A stretch of DNA of 64,000 nt from Golubevia sp. BC0850 (GCA_012976225.1 JAAVVG010000003.1:620001-684000); one strand, 5' to 3'. Positions 11,301-23,532 are shown, counted from the first letter of the stretch. Program-made: numbers and translations. The notes: generated by a model from the letters alone, not told the origin.

Positions 11301-14300
11301 CGTGTAGACCAAGAAGTAGTCCGCGTTGATGAGCGTCTGCATGAATTCGTTGAGGTCCATGGCTCCTTGAGTGTTGGCGTTTGGAGAAGTAGCTTGAGCA
11401 GCAGACGGGGTTCCTTCTTGAGCTTCACTTCCTCCAGGAGCTCCAGCTCCGCCATTCTCTCCTTGAGCATCTTCGGCGACGTACTTGAGAGAAGCCAGAT
11501 CGTATTCAGCAGCGTTGTCTAAACGAGAACGAATGTCTCGCGCAAAACCCAGAAGTTTACGAGATCGGATCCTGACGTTGTCGAAGACGGCATGGATCCA
11601 TTTGGCTTTCTCGTCCAAGCTCATCTTGACCTTTCCCTTGGTCAATCCACCAGCTACGGAAGGTCCTCTGCCACTTCCGGCGTCGGCTCCTGGAGCTCCA
11701 GTGAGACCTCCTCGGGCTGGCGCCATTCCAATGGCTCCAGACGCTGTAGAAGCGGAGACGCTGCCTCGAGTGGTACTAGGAGCTGAGAGCTCTCGCTCGA
11801 AGTAATTGACAATTCGCTCAAACAGCTGAGTAGAAGCGATAGAATAGAGAAGGCAAGGTCAGCTCAAGTTCTGCGATTCACCCCATTCTGCTCTTGCTAA
11901 AACTCACTTTGTTGACGATCTTGGTGACGCTCCTAGCTACTATCACATCTCCTCCCTCGATGACCTCAACAGCAGTACTCAGGAAGAGCCACTCAGGTTC
12001 CAAGATCTCAGTTTCCTTGAAAAAGACTCCACCTTTGAGCCGAAAGTTGAGAAGCCTGAAGAAGAATCGGAGAGCGTCTCGAAGGACGGCATCGTAGCCT
12101 TCTCCGATGCAAGGAGGTAGCTCCCAGCCATTCCTTGGATCAGGAACCATTGTACTTGAGTACTGGAGCTTGATTCGACAAGCCAAGGCCAAAGCGGCTC
12201 TCAGATCATCAGTCAAAGAATCGACGATGAGGACTGAGGGCTCCTTCAGCTTTCCAGCGTAATCCAATCTCAACTTGAGAGCTCCTTCCATCAGTCTAGT
12301 GGGGAAATTGACCAACTGGACAAGTTCCGGCTCGAAAGAAGGGAGAGCCATTGAAGAGAAAGCTTCGTGATGGGTGAGAATTGTTGCTTTGGCTTTCTGG
12401 ATCAATTGATTGAGAGCTGAAAGGGTTCGCTTCTCGAACGTGGACTGAAGAGAATCCTCTTTAAGGATTCGCTCGACGAAAGTGCTCTCCTCTTGAGCCT
12501 CTCCTTGTGGCTGAGATGGATCTTGAGGTGGAACGGTAGTAGCAGGTTTCTTCTCGTGTCCTGCGATCTCCAGCGTCTCGCTTCCAGTCCATTTCTGAAG
12601 AACTTGAATTTGAAGTCGGAGAGCGCACGTGACGTTGTACCAACTGTAGAGAGCAGCCAGCTTCTGCTGAAGAGCCGGATCTCTCCACTCTGGAACCACG
12701 TCGAGAATCTTCCTCGTAGAAGGAAATTGTTCTTCCGCAGAGTCGACTCTGGCGAGCAGGTCTCCCACTAATTGCGTCACTCGCTGCTTCTCAGCGAGAG
12801 TCCTGGTAGCTTTTCTGGCATGAGCTGTCCTAGCATCGGAAGATGAGAGAGGTTCTTGAAGTCCTGGTTCTTCCAATTCCAATTCCGCTTCCTCTTCTTC
12901 GGCGTCCTCCCGCTCTTCCTCAGAAGTGGCTCCATCTCCTTCTTCCTTCGATTCCGTTCTCGACTTCCGTCGGTCAGCTAGAGCTTCCTGACGATGTCGC
13001 TTCTCTTCGTTTCTCTCTTCTTCGCCTCTGCACCTCTTGACGGCAGCTATGACTTCCTTGACCATCTGAGGCCAACCTTCGTTGAGTCTCTTCTCTTCCG
13101 TGTCCACAGCTCCTCTCCCATTTCCTCGTCCTCTCAGACTGGCTCTGATGTCCAGCCACCTTCGATACATGAGCGCCTCTCGGGTTTGAACAGGGGCGTC
13201 TACGGAAGTGATTCTCTTGGTTTCCGATCTGAGAACTTCTGAGTTGAGGACAGATTCCAACATGGTTTGCCATTCCAGCCTATGACGAGGTTGAGGATCT
13301 GGTCTAGCAGGCTCTTCTTGAGGTCTCCCAAAGACTCCGCCAAATCCGAGAGGAGGAGAGCCTTCGAGTGGAGTGTGAAGACCTGAAGCTCCGAATCGTG
13401 GTCCTGGAGTAGTTGCTCCTCCTCCTCCTCGCATAGGTCCCAGGAGAGGCGGAGATTCCAAATCTGGTTCAGGGTCCTTCCATTTCGGGTGCCATGGGGC
13501 TCGTTTGGGTTTGGAAGAGGAGGGGTCGCCACTCGCAGCACTTGAACGTGAGGGAGCTGGTGCTTCCAGAAAATTGACGGACCTTTGACCTGAGGAGGAA
13601 GAGGGATCGAGAAAAGCGGTCTTCTTCGTCCTAGTTGGATTGGAGGGATTGAGTAGACTGGAGGATTTGGGGGACGTTTCACCTTCTTGAATTGTAGTTC
13701 CTTCGAGAGAGCTAGATAAGTCTCTCAGCGCCTCGTCTCTTCCGACCAGAGAAGGTGAAGAAGTGGACTTTGTTTCTTCAGGATAGTCTTGTTCGTCTCC
13801 TGCATCCCCAGCAACTTCATCTGATTGCCTTCTAACTTGAGTCCTTTGCCTTCCGCCTCTAGTCGAGCCCTTCCCTCCAGCATTCCAGATTCCAAGCTCA
13901 TCGTCATCATCCTCACTACTTCCTATGTCCGCCAACTCTTCATCACTATCGCTTTCATCCGCCCAACCTCTTTCCCTTTCAACTCTCTCTACGTTGTCTG
14001 TCCTTGGAGGAAGTAGAGCTTGTCCCCACCTAGACCTCGAAGCGGAGGAGGAAGCAGAAGTTGGACCTTGGCTTTGATGTAATGCGTAGTCTCCTTCATC
14101 TTCATCTGAGCTGATGACACTGAACATGTCTTCATCATGATAAGCCTTCTCGTTCCTCCTTCTATCTAAATCCACCTGCCTCTGAACTGCACTTCCGCCT
14201 GGACTTGAGGAGATAGTGTTGGAATCGACGACTCCATCTTCTAGTAAAGGAGCACCAAAGGATTGAGTTCTTACTTTTGTAGAGATATGCCTGAGGGAAG

Positions 14301-14586
14301 AAGAGGATCTTGGAACTGCTCTTGGTCTAACTCGAGTTCCAGCTCCAGCAGCGGGTCTAGAGAGAGGAGCGAAAGAGTTAGAAGCAGGTGAATTGGAAGC
14401 AGAGGTTGAAGGAGTTTGAGATTGTGTAGTGAGATTGGAATCATTGGATTGGGATTGATTGTCTTGCTGAATTGGATCGGGCTGTTGCTGTTGCGGTTCT
14501 TCCTCTTCTTCCTCTCCGATAACTGAATCTAATAAAGATGGTTGAAGTTGATGTTGCTCTACTTCCTGCTCCTCTTGTGGTTCCAT
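8350..14586 (-). CDS. SSK2: SSK2/SSK22-type MAP kinase kinase kinase (HOG pathway)
   Basis: The 1991-residue protein has a disordered N-terminus (about 1-380), a conserved middle region and a C-terminal protein kinase domain at about 1600-1880. Kinase motifs are the glycine loop GRFIGGGTFGTVYLAV, AVKEI (catalytic Lys), HRDIKPDN, VDFGAAK, GTPMYMSPEVI and DVWSLGC. The long helical middle followed by a C-terminal kinase matches yeast Ssk2/Ssk22, fission yeast Wis4 and mammalian MEKK4. These receive the stress phosphorelay signal through the Ssk1 response regulator and phosphorylate the Pbs2-type MAPKK. Four exons: 11908-14586, 9329-11825, 8728-9240 and 8350-8636. An intron splits the Asn codon in the catalytic loop. 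A run of alanines lies near 10690-10735. Activation-loop insertion of Gly/Met residues before the TPM segment looks lineage-specific. Confidence 0.93.
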
Positions 14587-14834
14587 CCTCAATTTCAGAT
14601 CCTTCTCCCTTTCTGATATCCTTGGAGGTGGTTAAGTGGATAAATGAGATGAGTCAAGATGGTGTGAGGCTGAGGTGGAAGCTGCTGTGAGATTTTGTGA
14701 AGCCGCGGGGTCCAAGCAAGTTCGAAATGGAGTCGAAAACGCTCTCACTGAAAGGAAAACAAAAGCCACAATAAAAGATTCTTGCGATGCGATGAAATAG
14801 AATTACAGTTCAGGAAATAAAAGTACAAAAGGAT

Positions 14835-17666
14835 TTATTCAATCTTGGGGATCTTTGCTGGCCCACCCACCACCAACTCTTTAGCATCCGAAACTCTCTC
14901 CCTCTTTCCGTTCTGATTGTTATTCTGGAAGTTACCCTGTTGAAACTGATTTTGTTGATTAAACATATTTTGCTGAGGATAATTCATGTTCTGGAAATTG
15001 CCCTGTTGAAATTGCATTTGAGGATTAAACATGTTGTGCTGAGGGAAATTCATATTCCCAAAGTTACCCTGTTGAAATTGGTTCTGAGGATTGAACATGT
15101 TCTGGTGATTGTAACCATTCATCATTCCATTCATCCCCATCCCGTTCATTCCCATTTGATTCATACCATATCCACCCATCATCATAGCTTGTTGCTGTTG
15201 CATCATCATGGCCTGTTGTTGCTGCTGCTGTTGAATCATCATGGCTTGTTGATGCTCCATCATCAGTCTCTTTTCTTCTTCCAACCTCTCTCTTTCCACC
15301 TTTCTAATCCCTTCAGCTCTATTCTGTAGATCCGAAGTTATCCAGTCTTGACACCACTTCAACTGAGCTACTAGTTGTTCTCTCATTTCCTTCTTTCTTT
15401 TCTCTTCCTCCGTCTCCTCGCTCGGTTCTGAACTCGCTTCTGAATCGAGTTTGGAGGGCTTTCCAGAGATTGAAGGATCCGAAAGCATGGCTAGAAGGGA
15501 CTTGACCATTGAAAGAGTTGGCTTTGGCATAGAGGTAGAAATTCTTGCGACGATCTCTTCCCGTTGTTCAACTGTAGGTTTAGGAGGTAGACCTTCAGGC
15601 TCTGGAGTTGAAGTTGAGTCTTCGGTTTCTCTCTCTTTTCCTTCGGTCTGAGATTCTTCCGCTTCCGTCACTTCTCCTTTAGCTTTCTTCCCTTCCTCCT
15701 CTTGACTCTTCTCCGATTCCTTCGTCTTTTCCTCTTCTCCTTCCTTTTCCTCTTCTATCACTTTCAAAGTCTCCATCGCTTTCTCAGAATCTCCTACTTT
15801 CTCCTCGATATACTTCTCAACCCTCTTTCTTAGCTCATCTTCTTTCTTGATTTTACCTAAATCCGGAACTCTGGAATCACATTCCGGGCAACGGAACTCA
15901 TGTTCGATTAGATGGTTTTGAATGCATTCCTCGCAAGCCTGGAAAGAACAACAAGGAGTTGAAACTGCTGCTTTCATTAGAAGCGAACAAATTGGGCATG
16001 AAAGTGTTGGATCCGTTGGCGCTAGAGAGAAGATTGAGGATCGAGTCAAAGGTCGATTTCGCTGACGAGTTCGTTCCCAAGAGGCGCTAGTTTTAGGAGG
16101 AAGCCATGGTGGAAAGCGGAATCAGTAGAGTTAAAAGATTGAAGCGGAATCGAACTCTTTTGGCTTTCATCCTACTCACCTATCAGGAGCAGCTCTAACG
16201 TATTCTCCATCAGGAGTGATCATGATTCCTTCGGGTAAGACGCTCAAATTCTGACCATCTGGACCTTTAGGAGCTTCGATTGTTTGGAGCATACTCTTCG
16301 GAATACCAGTAGTTCTCTTCAACCTAGGCTTGTCATCCCATTCTCGATTGTCGTTCGTCGGACAATCTTGGATCCAATGACCTTTCGCTCCACATCTGAA
16401 ACAGACGTATCCAGGAGGCGTAGGTCGATCTGGAGCTTCATGAGTATTCGCTGGCATCCTCGAAGCATCGGATCGAGGGACTCCCGACCCTCCCATTGGA
16501 GGTCTTCCTCTCGTCGAGGTTCCTCTGAACCCTCCTCGACCTCGATACGTCGCACTGCAAGAGATTAGCAATAGGTTCTGAAGATCAGCGAAGGCTGAAT
16601 TTAGGAGAATGAACTTGATAGGGTCAAGAGAGGAAGAAACTCACGTCGCCATTCGTTCTTGAGTCTTCTCCCACTGTTCACTACTAGCAGCAAACATAGC
16701 TGCGATACCAGCCTGTTCCGCATCCGTAGCAACAGATCCATCTATCGGATTATAGACAGGCTGTTTAGAGAGAATGATAGGCAGAAACATCTCAGCAGCT
16801 CGCTTGCAAGGGAGTAGGGAAATTCGACCATTGCTTTAGATACTCACAGCATCTTCAGACTTCCCTTCTTCACCTTCAGGCAATCCTTTCCCATCAAATC
16901 TCATGCTCATAATCCCACTCCTTCGAGAGCTACCGCTACCACTTTGACCAGGTCCACTTGAGCTTGGACCAGCTCCTCCTTTCATAGCTTGAGCTTCAGT
17001 CCTTCGTTCATTCGGAGCTCCACCAACTTCTACGTCTGCTACGTACTGAGCTGCGTTTCCTCTACCGGGTTGAGAAGGTGGTAGACGTCTGACTACCACT
17101 GAAGAAGATCGAGGGAGTAGAAAGTTGTCGTTTTTGTATTCTGAGGTGAGGGAAGAAGAAAGGTCAGATGAAGAACACGATTCAAGATACAAGGATAGAC
17201 TTCTTAAAGGCGTTTAGATTGAATAGCTTGATCTCAAGTGAAAGAAGCAGGGACCTTGACTTCTGTCAAGAGAGTAGAAGCCAGCATCCTGAAGCTCAGC
17301 AAGTAAACCCAAAGCTCCATGATGAGCTACTGCTCCCTTCCCTCTCAAGATCAATACAGTTTACTGAAAGAGGTTTCAGCCAGGTCGTCTCGGAAAGAGT
17401 CTTTAGCATTGCCCAAACCATCTAATTTCTATTGAGAAGCTCTCCTCTCCCCAGCTTACTCTTCTATCTGAATGCTCACCTTCTCCTCCTGCCTCCTTTG
17501 GAGCATACACTGCAATGTCAAAAGCATCTCCTTTTCCCATCTTGTTCTGCAAAATCACCTCTCGTTTGAGATCCCATACAGAGATTCCAGTTCCATCGAA
17601 AGTGATCTTGGATTGAGAACCATTTCTTGAAGAGGAGAACTTGTAGTAGATTGTTGCTGATGACAT
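14835..17666 (-). CDS. MPE1: Cleavage and polyadenylation factor subunit Mpe1 (RBBP6 family)
   Basis: The 740-residue protein has three diagnostic domains in order: an N-terminal DWNN ubiquitin-like domain (MSSATIYYKFSSSRNG onward), a CCHC zinc knuckle (CFRCGAKGHWIQDC, near residue 250) and a C-terminal RING/U-box-like domain (CPICSLLMKAAVSTPCC ... CPECDSRVP, about residues 355-405). This order defines the Mpe1/RBBP6 family, part of the nuclear mRNA cleavage-polyadenylation complex and a probable ubiquitin ligase. The tail is acidic, then a Gln/Met/Asn-rich low-complexity stretch of repeated QFQQGNFQNMN-like units. Five exons: 17480-17666, 16848-17140, 16645-16760, 16180-16554 and 14835-16086. 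It lies 248 bp downstream of the SSK2 start, on the same strand. Confidence 0.95.
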
Positions 17667-18127
17667 GCTGTCAAGCTTGGATTGTGAAATTCAATAGATT
17701 CTTGATACTGAATTCAGTTTGAGGAGGTGAGAAAGTGTAAGAAGAGAGATGGGAGACGGTAGTGGTTGGGAAAGAACCTGGTGCCCTTGTTGGACTTTGG
17801 AGAGCTCGACTCGTACATCTGTAGATCTCCCAAAATCTTCGCTATTCCTGGTCACAGAATGATTGCTTCAATCATCGGGTCAGATCAAAACTTCTCATGA
17901 AAATGTACTAGCTTCGTATGTAGAAAAGAGTCATTCAAGTCGAAAAACCTTTGCGATGTCGAGCAACGAAGAGAAGATCGAAAGGAGAAGTAAATTGCTG
18001 GGATATCGAAAGACAAGAGAAAGAGAACAGGAATGCTGAAATATGATGAACATTATGAGGTCTTCAAGAAGATCTTCTTGTGCTTTTCTAAGGCGGAGAG
18101 TGATTGGTCTTCATTCCATTTTCCGTT
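17667..18127. other. Spacer between the Cys-rich gene and MPE1
   Basis: About 460 bp between two genes on the minus strand. It should hold the MPE1 promoter and the 3' end of the upstream gene. I see no supported coding sequence. Confidence 0.6.
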
Positions 18128-18521
18128 TTAACGAGGGCAGACACATTTCTCTTCTTCCTTTAGAGGCCCCATCACAGATTCAATGTGTTTTCCACAACCC
18201 TAGGCGGCCAGATGTGTAAATACAGAAGAAGAGCAGAAGGAAGTTAGAGAAGGAAGATGGGGCAGAGGGTCAGAATTCAGTGACGCTGATTCGAAGCTCA
18301 AGACTCAGTCCCTTAGCTCTTTCTGTACCCACCTTCCAGGTAGTCTTTTGACACTTGTCGCCTGAGTTTGGGAATTAGAAAGAGAAGATGGTGAATAAAA
18401 GATTGAACGAGTGATGTCGTGTGAGTTGTGATTGCTCGAATTTGCAGTCTTCTACCAGACTTGTCTGCTCACATTTGACAGCGAAGCATTCGTTAGTTAG
18501 TTGAGAGATGTTGGCGATCAT
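18128..18521 (-). CDS. Small Cys-rich protein (49 residues, CxxC...GCG...CxC)
   Basis: This three-exon gene is too small and fragmented to show as one long open frame. Exons 18473-18521, 18333-18361 and 18128-18199 are flanked by GTGAGC/AG, GTGGGT/AG and AG, and join in phase. The product contains CDKCQKTTWKGCGKHIESV and ends KCVCPR, with cysteines at 17, 20, 28, 45 and 47. Short fungal proteins with C-x-x-C-x-K-x-T-W-x-G-C-G-x-H-(I/V)-E and a terminal CxC are common and of unknown function; a metal-binding fold is likely. An upstream in-frame ATG at 18605 would add 28 residues, but homologues as I recall them begin near the first Cys pair. It diverges from the mitochondrial gene at 18815. 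Confidence 0.75.
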
Positions 18522-18814
18522 TTTGGCTCGAGGGTTTGGTTGGTCGAGAAGGAAAGAGGGAGAGAAACTCGACTTTATGGGACAGCCAGATAATGAGCCG
18601 CCCATTCCGCTCCTTGCGGACGATTTCCTCTTCCTAAATAAGAAGTGAATTTTCTTCTTTTTCAGAAATTAAAGCTTGAATTCTGCAGTCTGCTGAAATC
18701 ACCGACGTCTTTGATTGAAACGAACGTTATCAAGTGAACAGATGTTGACTGCTCCACTCGTAGCCCAGAATAGTTCCATTCTGTTGACCAACCACAACAC
18801 TTCACATATCAAAG

Positions 18815-19304
18815 ATGTTCTCTCGCTCACTAATCTCATCCTCAAGGCAAACTGCTCGTTCAGTTGTAGCTCCAAGATTCGCTGGACTTCGTAGCTATAC
18901 TGTGAGTTGCTTACCTTCTCGTCCTTCCACTGGACCCTCCCCGTTCACAATTCGGTCTCAAGAGACTAGCCCTTTCCATCCACCACATCTCTTTTGAACC
19001 AATCTTATATCTACACAGTTCTTCCTGATTGTATCTCAACCTGCTCTGACCTATCTTCGTTCGCCGTTACTCCCTATCACCTCCCACCTCTCTTCTCATT
19101 CAGACCCCTTCCGAAGAAGCAGTCAAGCACGGAGATAAACACACAAAAGACCCAAAAGAACTTCAAAAGGAGACAGCAGCCAAAGCGCATTCTCAGAAGT
19201 CAGATGGGAAAGAAACACATTCCGAAGACGCTGTTCACGGAAGTAAACATGACAAGAGTCCTGAGGAGCTAGCACGTGAAACAGCTGCTAAGGCTAAGAA
19301 ATAG
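18815..19304 (+). CDS. Small mitochondrial protein with a duplicated ~25-residue motif
   Basis: Exons 18815-18901 and 19104-19304 give 95 residues. The first exon is almost exactly a mitochondrial presequence (MFSRSLISSSRQTARSVVAP, Arg/Ser-rich with no acidic residues), ending near RSYT. The second exon encodes two related units, residues 33-57 and 70-93, ending DPKELQKETAAKA and SPEELARETAAKA, each preceded by an acidic pair and Ala-Val. The product is highly charged and helical. I do not recognise a named family. A matrix protein is likely; its function is unknown. The exon boundary coincides with the presumed presequence boundary. Confidence 0.8.
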
Positions 19305-19923
19305 ATGGCTTTGAGGAGATTGCTTGGGGATGAAGCGATTCTGGAGGTGAGTTCTAGCGAAGGAATAGGTACGAATGTGGGTATAGAAAGATGGGAAATG
19401 GGGAACCTGTTAGTAAGATCCTGTCTCGTTCGATTGGATTTCATGGGATGAGGACGCTCAGAGAGATACAGAGGTCACTCATGATTCTGTTTTTCATGCT
19501 TGGTATCAAGTCGCTGAGAGAGAGCGGACTGTGGTTGGCTGGAGAGACAGACGTTCGGTGAACTGATTAGCAAAGGTTAGAACTTTTATCTGATCCACCT
19601 CTTCTCACTTCTTCCCTCTCTCCATCTATTTAGACTTTCTCTTTTTTGTTTCTAGCCAGTTCAACGTTCGCTAGATCCCTCTCAACCCTCAAGGCCCCCT
19701 TCTTTCCTCTTCCTTCTTGTCACAACTTCTAGACATCACTCTTAAGCAAGTACCTCTTTTTCACCTTTAATAGCAATTCATCAAAACGCATTCAGCCACT
19801 CGTCTGTTCAGTTCCACGCTGAAAGTAATGAAGCAACAGATTTTGTTGCCTTTCTCTTCACCCCGATCTCCCTCGAATCAATTAATCAAAAAGACTGAAT
19901 CAAGTTGCAAAGAAGAAATACAA
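19305..19923. other. Convergent spacer, mitochondrial gene / RBG1
   Basis: About 620 bp between the 3' ends of two convergent genes. It includes CT-rich stretches near 19600-19640. No coding sequence is supported. Confidence 0.6.
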
Positions 19924-22049
19924 CTACTTCGTAAAGATAGTCACGACATCCTGATCAGAAACGACATGATTGATCCCAACTTTCTGCGCCGTTGGGAATT
20001 TAGAAGATTTCCCATAAACCAAAGCGTACTTGAACTTGTCTACCAAAGCTCTGTGAACTGAATGGCACTATTTGAGAGAAACGATGTAGAAGGAAAAACA
20101 TAGAGATCAGATTGAGAGAAGAAGGTTCATGATTTTGATCCTCAAAGTCTCGATTCTTCAGGCTACTCACCACATCTTCAACTGTGGCTCCTTTTCGCAC
20201 AACGACCGGATCGTTCAGATCTGGATGTTCTCCTCTTTTCTTTGTGTAGATTCTATTTAGCGAGAGTTCATCCTGCAGAATAAAGGGAAGGTGGAAGAAG
20301 TTTGAATTGTCAGTCTATATGCGAGGAGGAACGTAAAGTCGACTGTATTCATCTCATGTTTCAACTCACCCATATCCTGTCTTTGAGACCTCCCGGACCT
20401 TCTAAGTTCAACCCAAGCTCACAACTGATGACCATAGAGTGATCTTCACGAGCGATCTTGTCCATTTCTTCCATTGAGATACTGTCGACTGTAGTTTGTG
20501 AAGAAGTGAGAAATCGGACGTGATCAGAAATCAAGTTGATGAAGGTAATCCCTTTCATGAACTCATCAGACTCACTTTTGTTATAAACATATAGACATCC
20601 AACATATCTTCGATTACCTGTCAGACGAAATGGAAGAGTAGGCGTAAGCTTGAAGTTATTCAAACCACTCTGAATCTCTTCTGCGAATCTGACTTACCCA
20701 GAAGAACATCAATGAATTCATCTACCGACACATCCTCTCGAAGGACTACATCGCAATTCTGAATGCATCAAAAGAGACAAAGAAAAAACAACGAAAGGGG
20801 GGCGGGAGAAACTGATTCAGTAAGGAGTAGTGGATTTCAAATCTTTTTGTGAACGAGAGAAACTGTTGACTCACATGAATTTTATAATTTTGGAGGATAT
20901 TCCTAATCATCTTTTCGTCAATCTTAGTCAAAGTCACACCCATTCCCTTTGTAATAACAATTCCACCTCCAATCTTCTTCTTGAACACAACTTAACAATG
21001 AGAGAGGGGGAAAAAGAAAAAGCATCATCACCTCTCAAATCCTAAAAGGGAGTCCAATCCCAAATGACATGTCAAAGCTCTCTTAGCATGAATTTGGTAC
21101 TCACCATCAGGTTTCCTCCTATTCAACCTGATCCCAACTTCCTCCAATTCCTTTTCCAGCTTAGGTCTCTGTTCATGAGATTTAGTAGCGTCCATCATGA
21201 TGATTATCAAATCAGCAGTCTTAGCCACTGCAACCACCTGTCTACCTCTTCCAATACCTGAAGAAGCACCCTCTACGATTCCAGGAAGATCCAAAAGTTG
21301 AACTCTTGAACCTTGAATGTCCATGTTTCCTGGAACTGCTGTTAAGGTTGTGAACTCATAAGCTCCTGTAGCTGAAGCTGTATCGGTGATCTTATTTAGG
21401 AGAGTTGATTTTCCTACCGAGGGGAAACCGATCAGGGCTGAGGGAGATAGAGAGGAGAGGCAGGGAAGAAGTGAGTAGGAGTGGAAGGTAGGATCTCCGT
21501 AGATCTTTCTCCCTCTCAGTCTTGTGAGGCTCTTTTTGAAATCAATATGAAACATTGAAACAACTCTCATTCACAGCTCCTAGCTTACTGTCCTTGAGGG
21601 CTCAGCTGCGAGGAAACCCTTCTGTAGAATCAACTCTGCAGCTCTAAGCACCAATAGCAGCAGATCTACTCCTTCTACACCTTGAGACTCAAAGAAATCC
21701 TTTTCCGATACTCAAAGCATCCTCTAAGCTTACTTACCAACTCTAGCATCTCCACTCTTCTGGACATCAAAACCTTCACCACCTTTCCCACTCTTTTTGT
21801 CAGGTTCCAGCAATTCCATTCTCAGCTTGGCCAATTTGGCTCTCAGCAATCCTACATGGTACTCGGTTGCTTTATTCTAAGAGCCATGAAAGGTGATTTC
21901 AAATCGAAGGGGGGGGGAGGTTGGGTATAGATGGAGAAAGCAAGTTGAGTTTTAAGAAGGTCAATCTTTAGAAGTAAGGCCACTCCACTCACTTTTTGAG
22001 TTCTAGCCATTTCGGCCTCAATCTCTTGAATCTTTTCTGCTGCTCCCAT
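19924..22049 (-). CDS. RBG1: Developmentally regulated GTP-binding protein (DRG1/Rbg1)
   Basis: The 370-residue length matches the family (about 365-370). Motifs: N-terminal helix-turn-helix ([19 protein letters not shown]), G1 GFPSVGKST, the G2 region [14 protein letters not shown]3 DLPGI, the G4 motif NKID formed across an intron, and a C-terminal TGS domain ([15 protein letters not shown] ... [13 protein letters not shown]). Rbg1 binds the DFRP protein Tma46 and associates with translating ribosomes. Nine exons: 21993-22049, 21738-21876, 21105-21437, 20875-20990, 20698-20758, 20576-20617, 20370-20488, 20171-20272 and 19924-20067. All join in frame. Its start lies 123 bp from the divergent RidA gene. 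Confidence 0.96.
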
Positions 22050-22172
22050 TCTTCAACTTAATCTCTGTTACTTGATGGGCTTGATTGAGTGTTGAGTAAT
22101 TGGTGGTTGGTGTGGAAGTTGGAAGCTCTTTCTTTCCCTTTGCCCTCTTTCCTTCTGATTCTGAATCGTCGA

Positions 22173-23077
22173 ATGAGAATTCAATTCATCTCTAAAACAT
22201 CAACTTCTCTTTTTTCAACTTTCACTTCAACTTCAATTTCAAATTCTCAATCTACTTGTAGACTCCCAACTTCAACTCTAACTCTCCTCAGATCTTTCAA
22301 CTCCACTTCCTTAACTTTCGGAATGTCTGCTGCACCTTACAAGTCGATCGCAACTGATAAAGCTCCTTCAGCTATCGGTCCTTACGTCCAAGCTACCGTT
22401 CATAATGGTACAGTCTACTGCTCAGGTTGCATTCCTTTCGTTCCAGAAACTATGACTTGTATTGAGGGGGGAGTGGAAGCTCAAGCAGAACAAGCTCTTA
22501 AGAACTTGTTCAACGTCTTGGAGGCTAGCGGAAGCGATAAGAGTCATGTCTTGAAAGTGAGTGAGCGTAATCAGAGCAGTCAGAAAAGAACCAGTTGGGC
22601 AGCGTGGGTGGTGTGGAGATGCTCCAATGAGTGGAAGACTTGTGAGGTTGAGCTGTAGCAAGCTCTCGTACTCATTCCATTCGCTCTAATCTTGCTTTCC
22701 AACTTTCTCGATTTCAGACGTCCGTATTCTTAAAGGACATGAATGACTTTGCCAAAGTCAATGTCATTTACGAGAAGGTATGTTCCTTTATCTCTTCTCG
22801 TCTTTCACTTTCTCCATAGCCTCAGAACATCCTTTTGACCTTTTTCTCATTTCCCCTTCTTTTCCCAAAGGCTTTTGCTCCTTACAAACCAGCCAGGTAA
22901 GTTCGATCTCCCCACTACGACACGAACCCGATGGCAAGTCTCTCTGACTGACTGACTTCCCACTTCTTTCTACTCCTCTTCTTCTGTTCTTTCTCCCCCA
23001 GATCCGCCGTCGAAGTAGCCAGATTACCACGAGATGTCCTAGTCGAGATCGAAGCCATCGCAGCTGTTAAGAACTAA
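22173..23077 (+). CDS. MMF1: RidA/YjgF/Mmf1 family 2-iminobutanoate deaminase
   Basis: The 181-residue precursor has an N-terminal presequence of about 50 residues (MRIQFISKTSTSLFSTFTST, Ser/Thr/Arg-rich, no acidic residues), followed by a complete RidA domain beginning MSAAPYKSIATDKAPSAIGP. RidA proteins hydrolyse reactive enamine/imine intermediates from Thr/Ser dehydratases. The signature RSAVEVARLPRDVLVEIEA carries the substrate-binding Arg (residue 157, codon split by an intron). Exons: 22173-22556, 22718-22777, 22871-22896 and 23002-23077. Met51 (22323) is the usual start of the cytosolic paralogue, so one gene may give mitochondrial and cytosolic forms. An in-frame ATG at 22089 would add 28 residues without improving the presequence. 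Confidence 0.93.
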
Positions 23078-23492
23078 GAAGGGTGTGAAATGTGAATCGA
23101 AGCGCAAAAGAAGGGCAAAGTCGAGACAGATCTTGTAGAATGGCATGTAAATTCAAAGGTCTCTGTTTTACGCTACTCCCAACTCAAATCGTGCTTTCAA
23201 CCTCCTGGATGTCGAGAGAAGACAAGAAGTTATTAGTTACCCAACTTTCTTCCTTTGGATGGAAGGAGAGATCTCAGGATCTCAGGACAGAACCCCAAGA
23301 GTCGAAAACCAGGGGTTTGATCGAGTTTTCTTCGGGAGCGTGAATGGACTCGCTGGAAAAAGTTAAGTTTGCTACTCGCCTCTAAGCTTCTTTCCCCCAC
23401 AATTTCTTGGCTTTGCAGGTACGAACTCAAAGATCTCTTTATCCCCTTGTTTGAAAAAAGTTGGCAGCTCGACGAAAGAGGGAAAGAGAAAG
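23078..23492. other. Spacer and diverged HsbA-2 upstream region
   Basis: This holds the RidA 3' region and then sequence weakly similar to 1400-1643 upstream of HsbA-1. No gene is supported. Confidence 0.55.
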
Positions 23493-23525
23493 AGATTGCC
23501 TCTGAAAGAAACCTCCACGAATCTC

Positions 23526-23532
23526 TATAAAA
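23526..23532 (+). promoter_or_regulatory. TATA box of HsbA-2
   Basis: TATAAAA lies about 115 bp upstream of the ATG, inside the near-identical block, as in copy 1. Confidence 0.6.

Noticed and set aside
16150-16175. tRNA B-box-like string (GAGTTCGATTCCGC on the minus strand)
   Set aside because: It lies in an MPE1 intron. I find no matching A box or cloverleaf arms around it.
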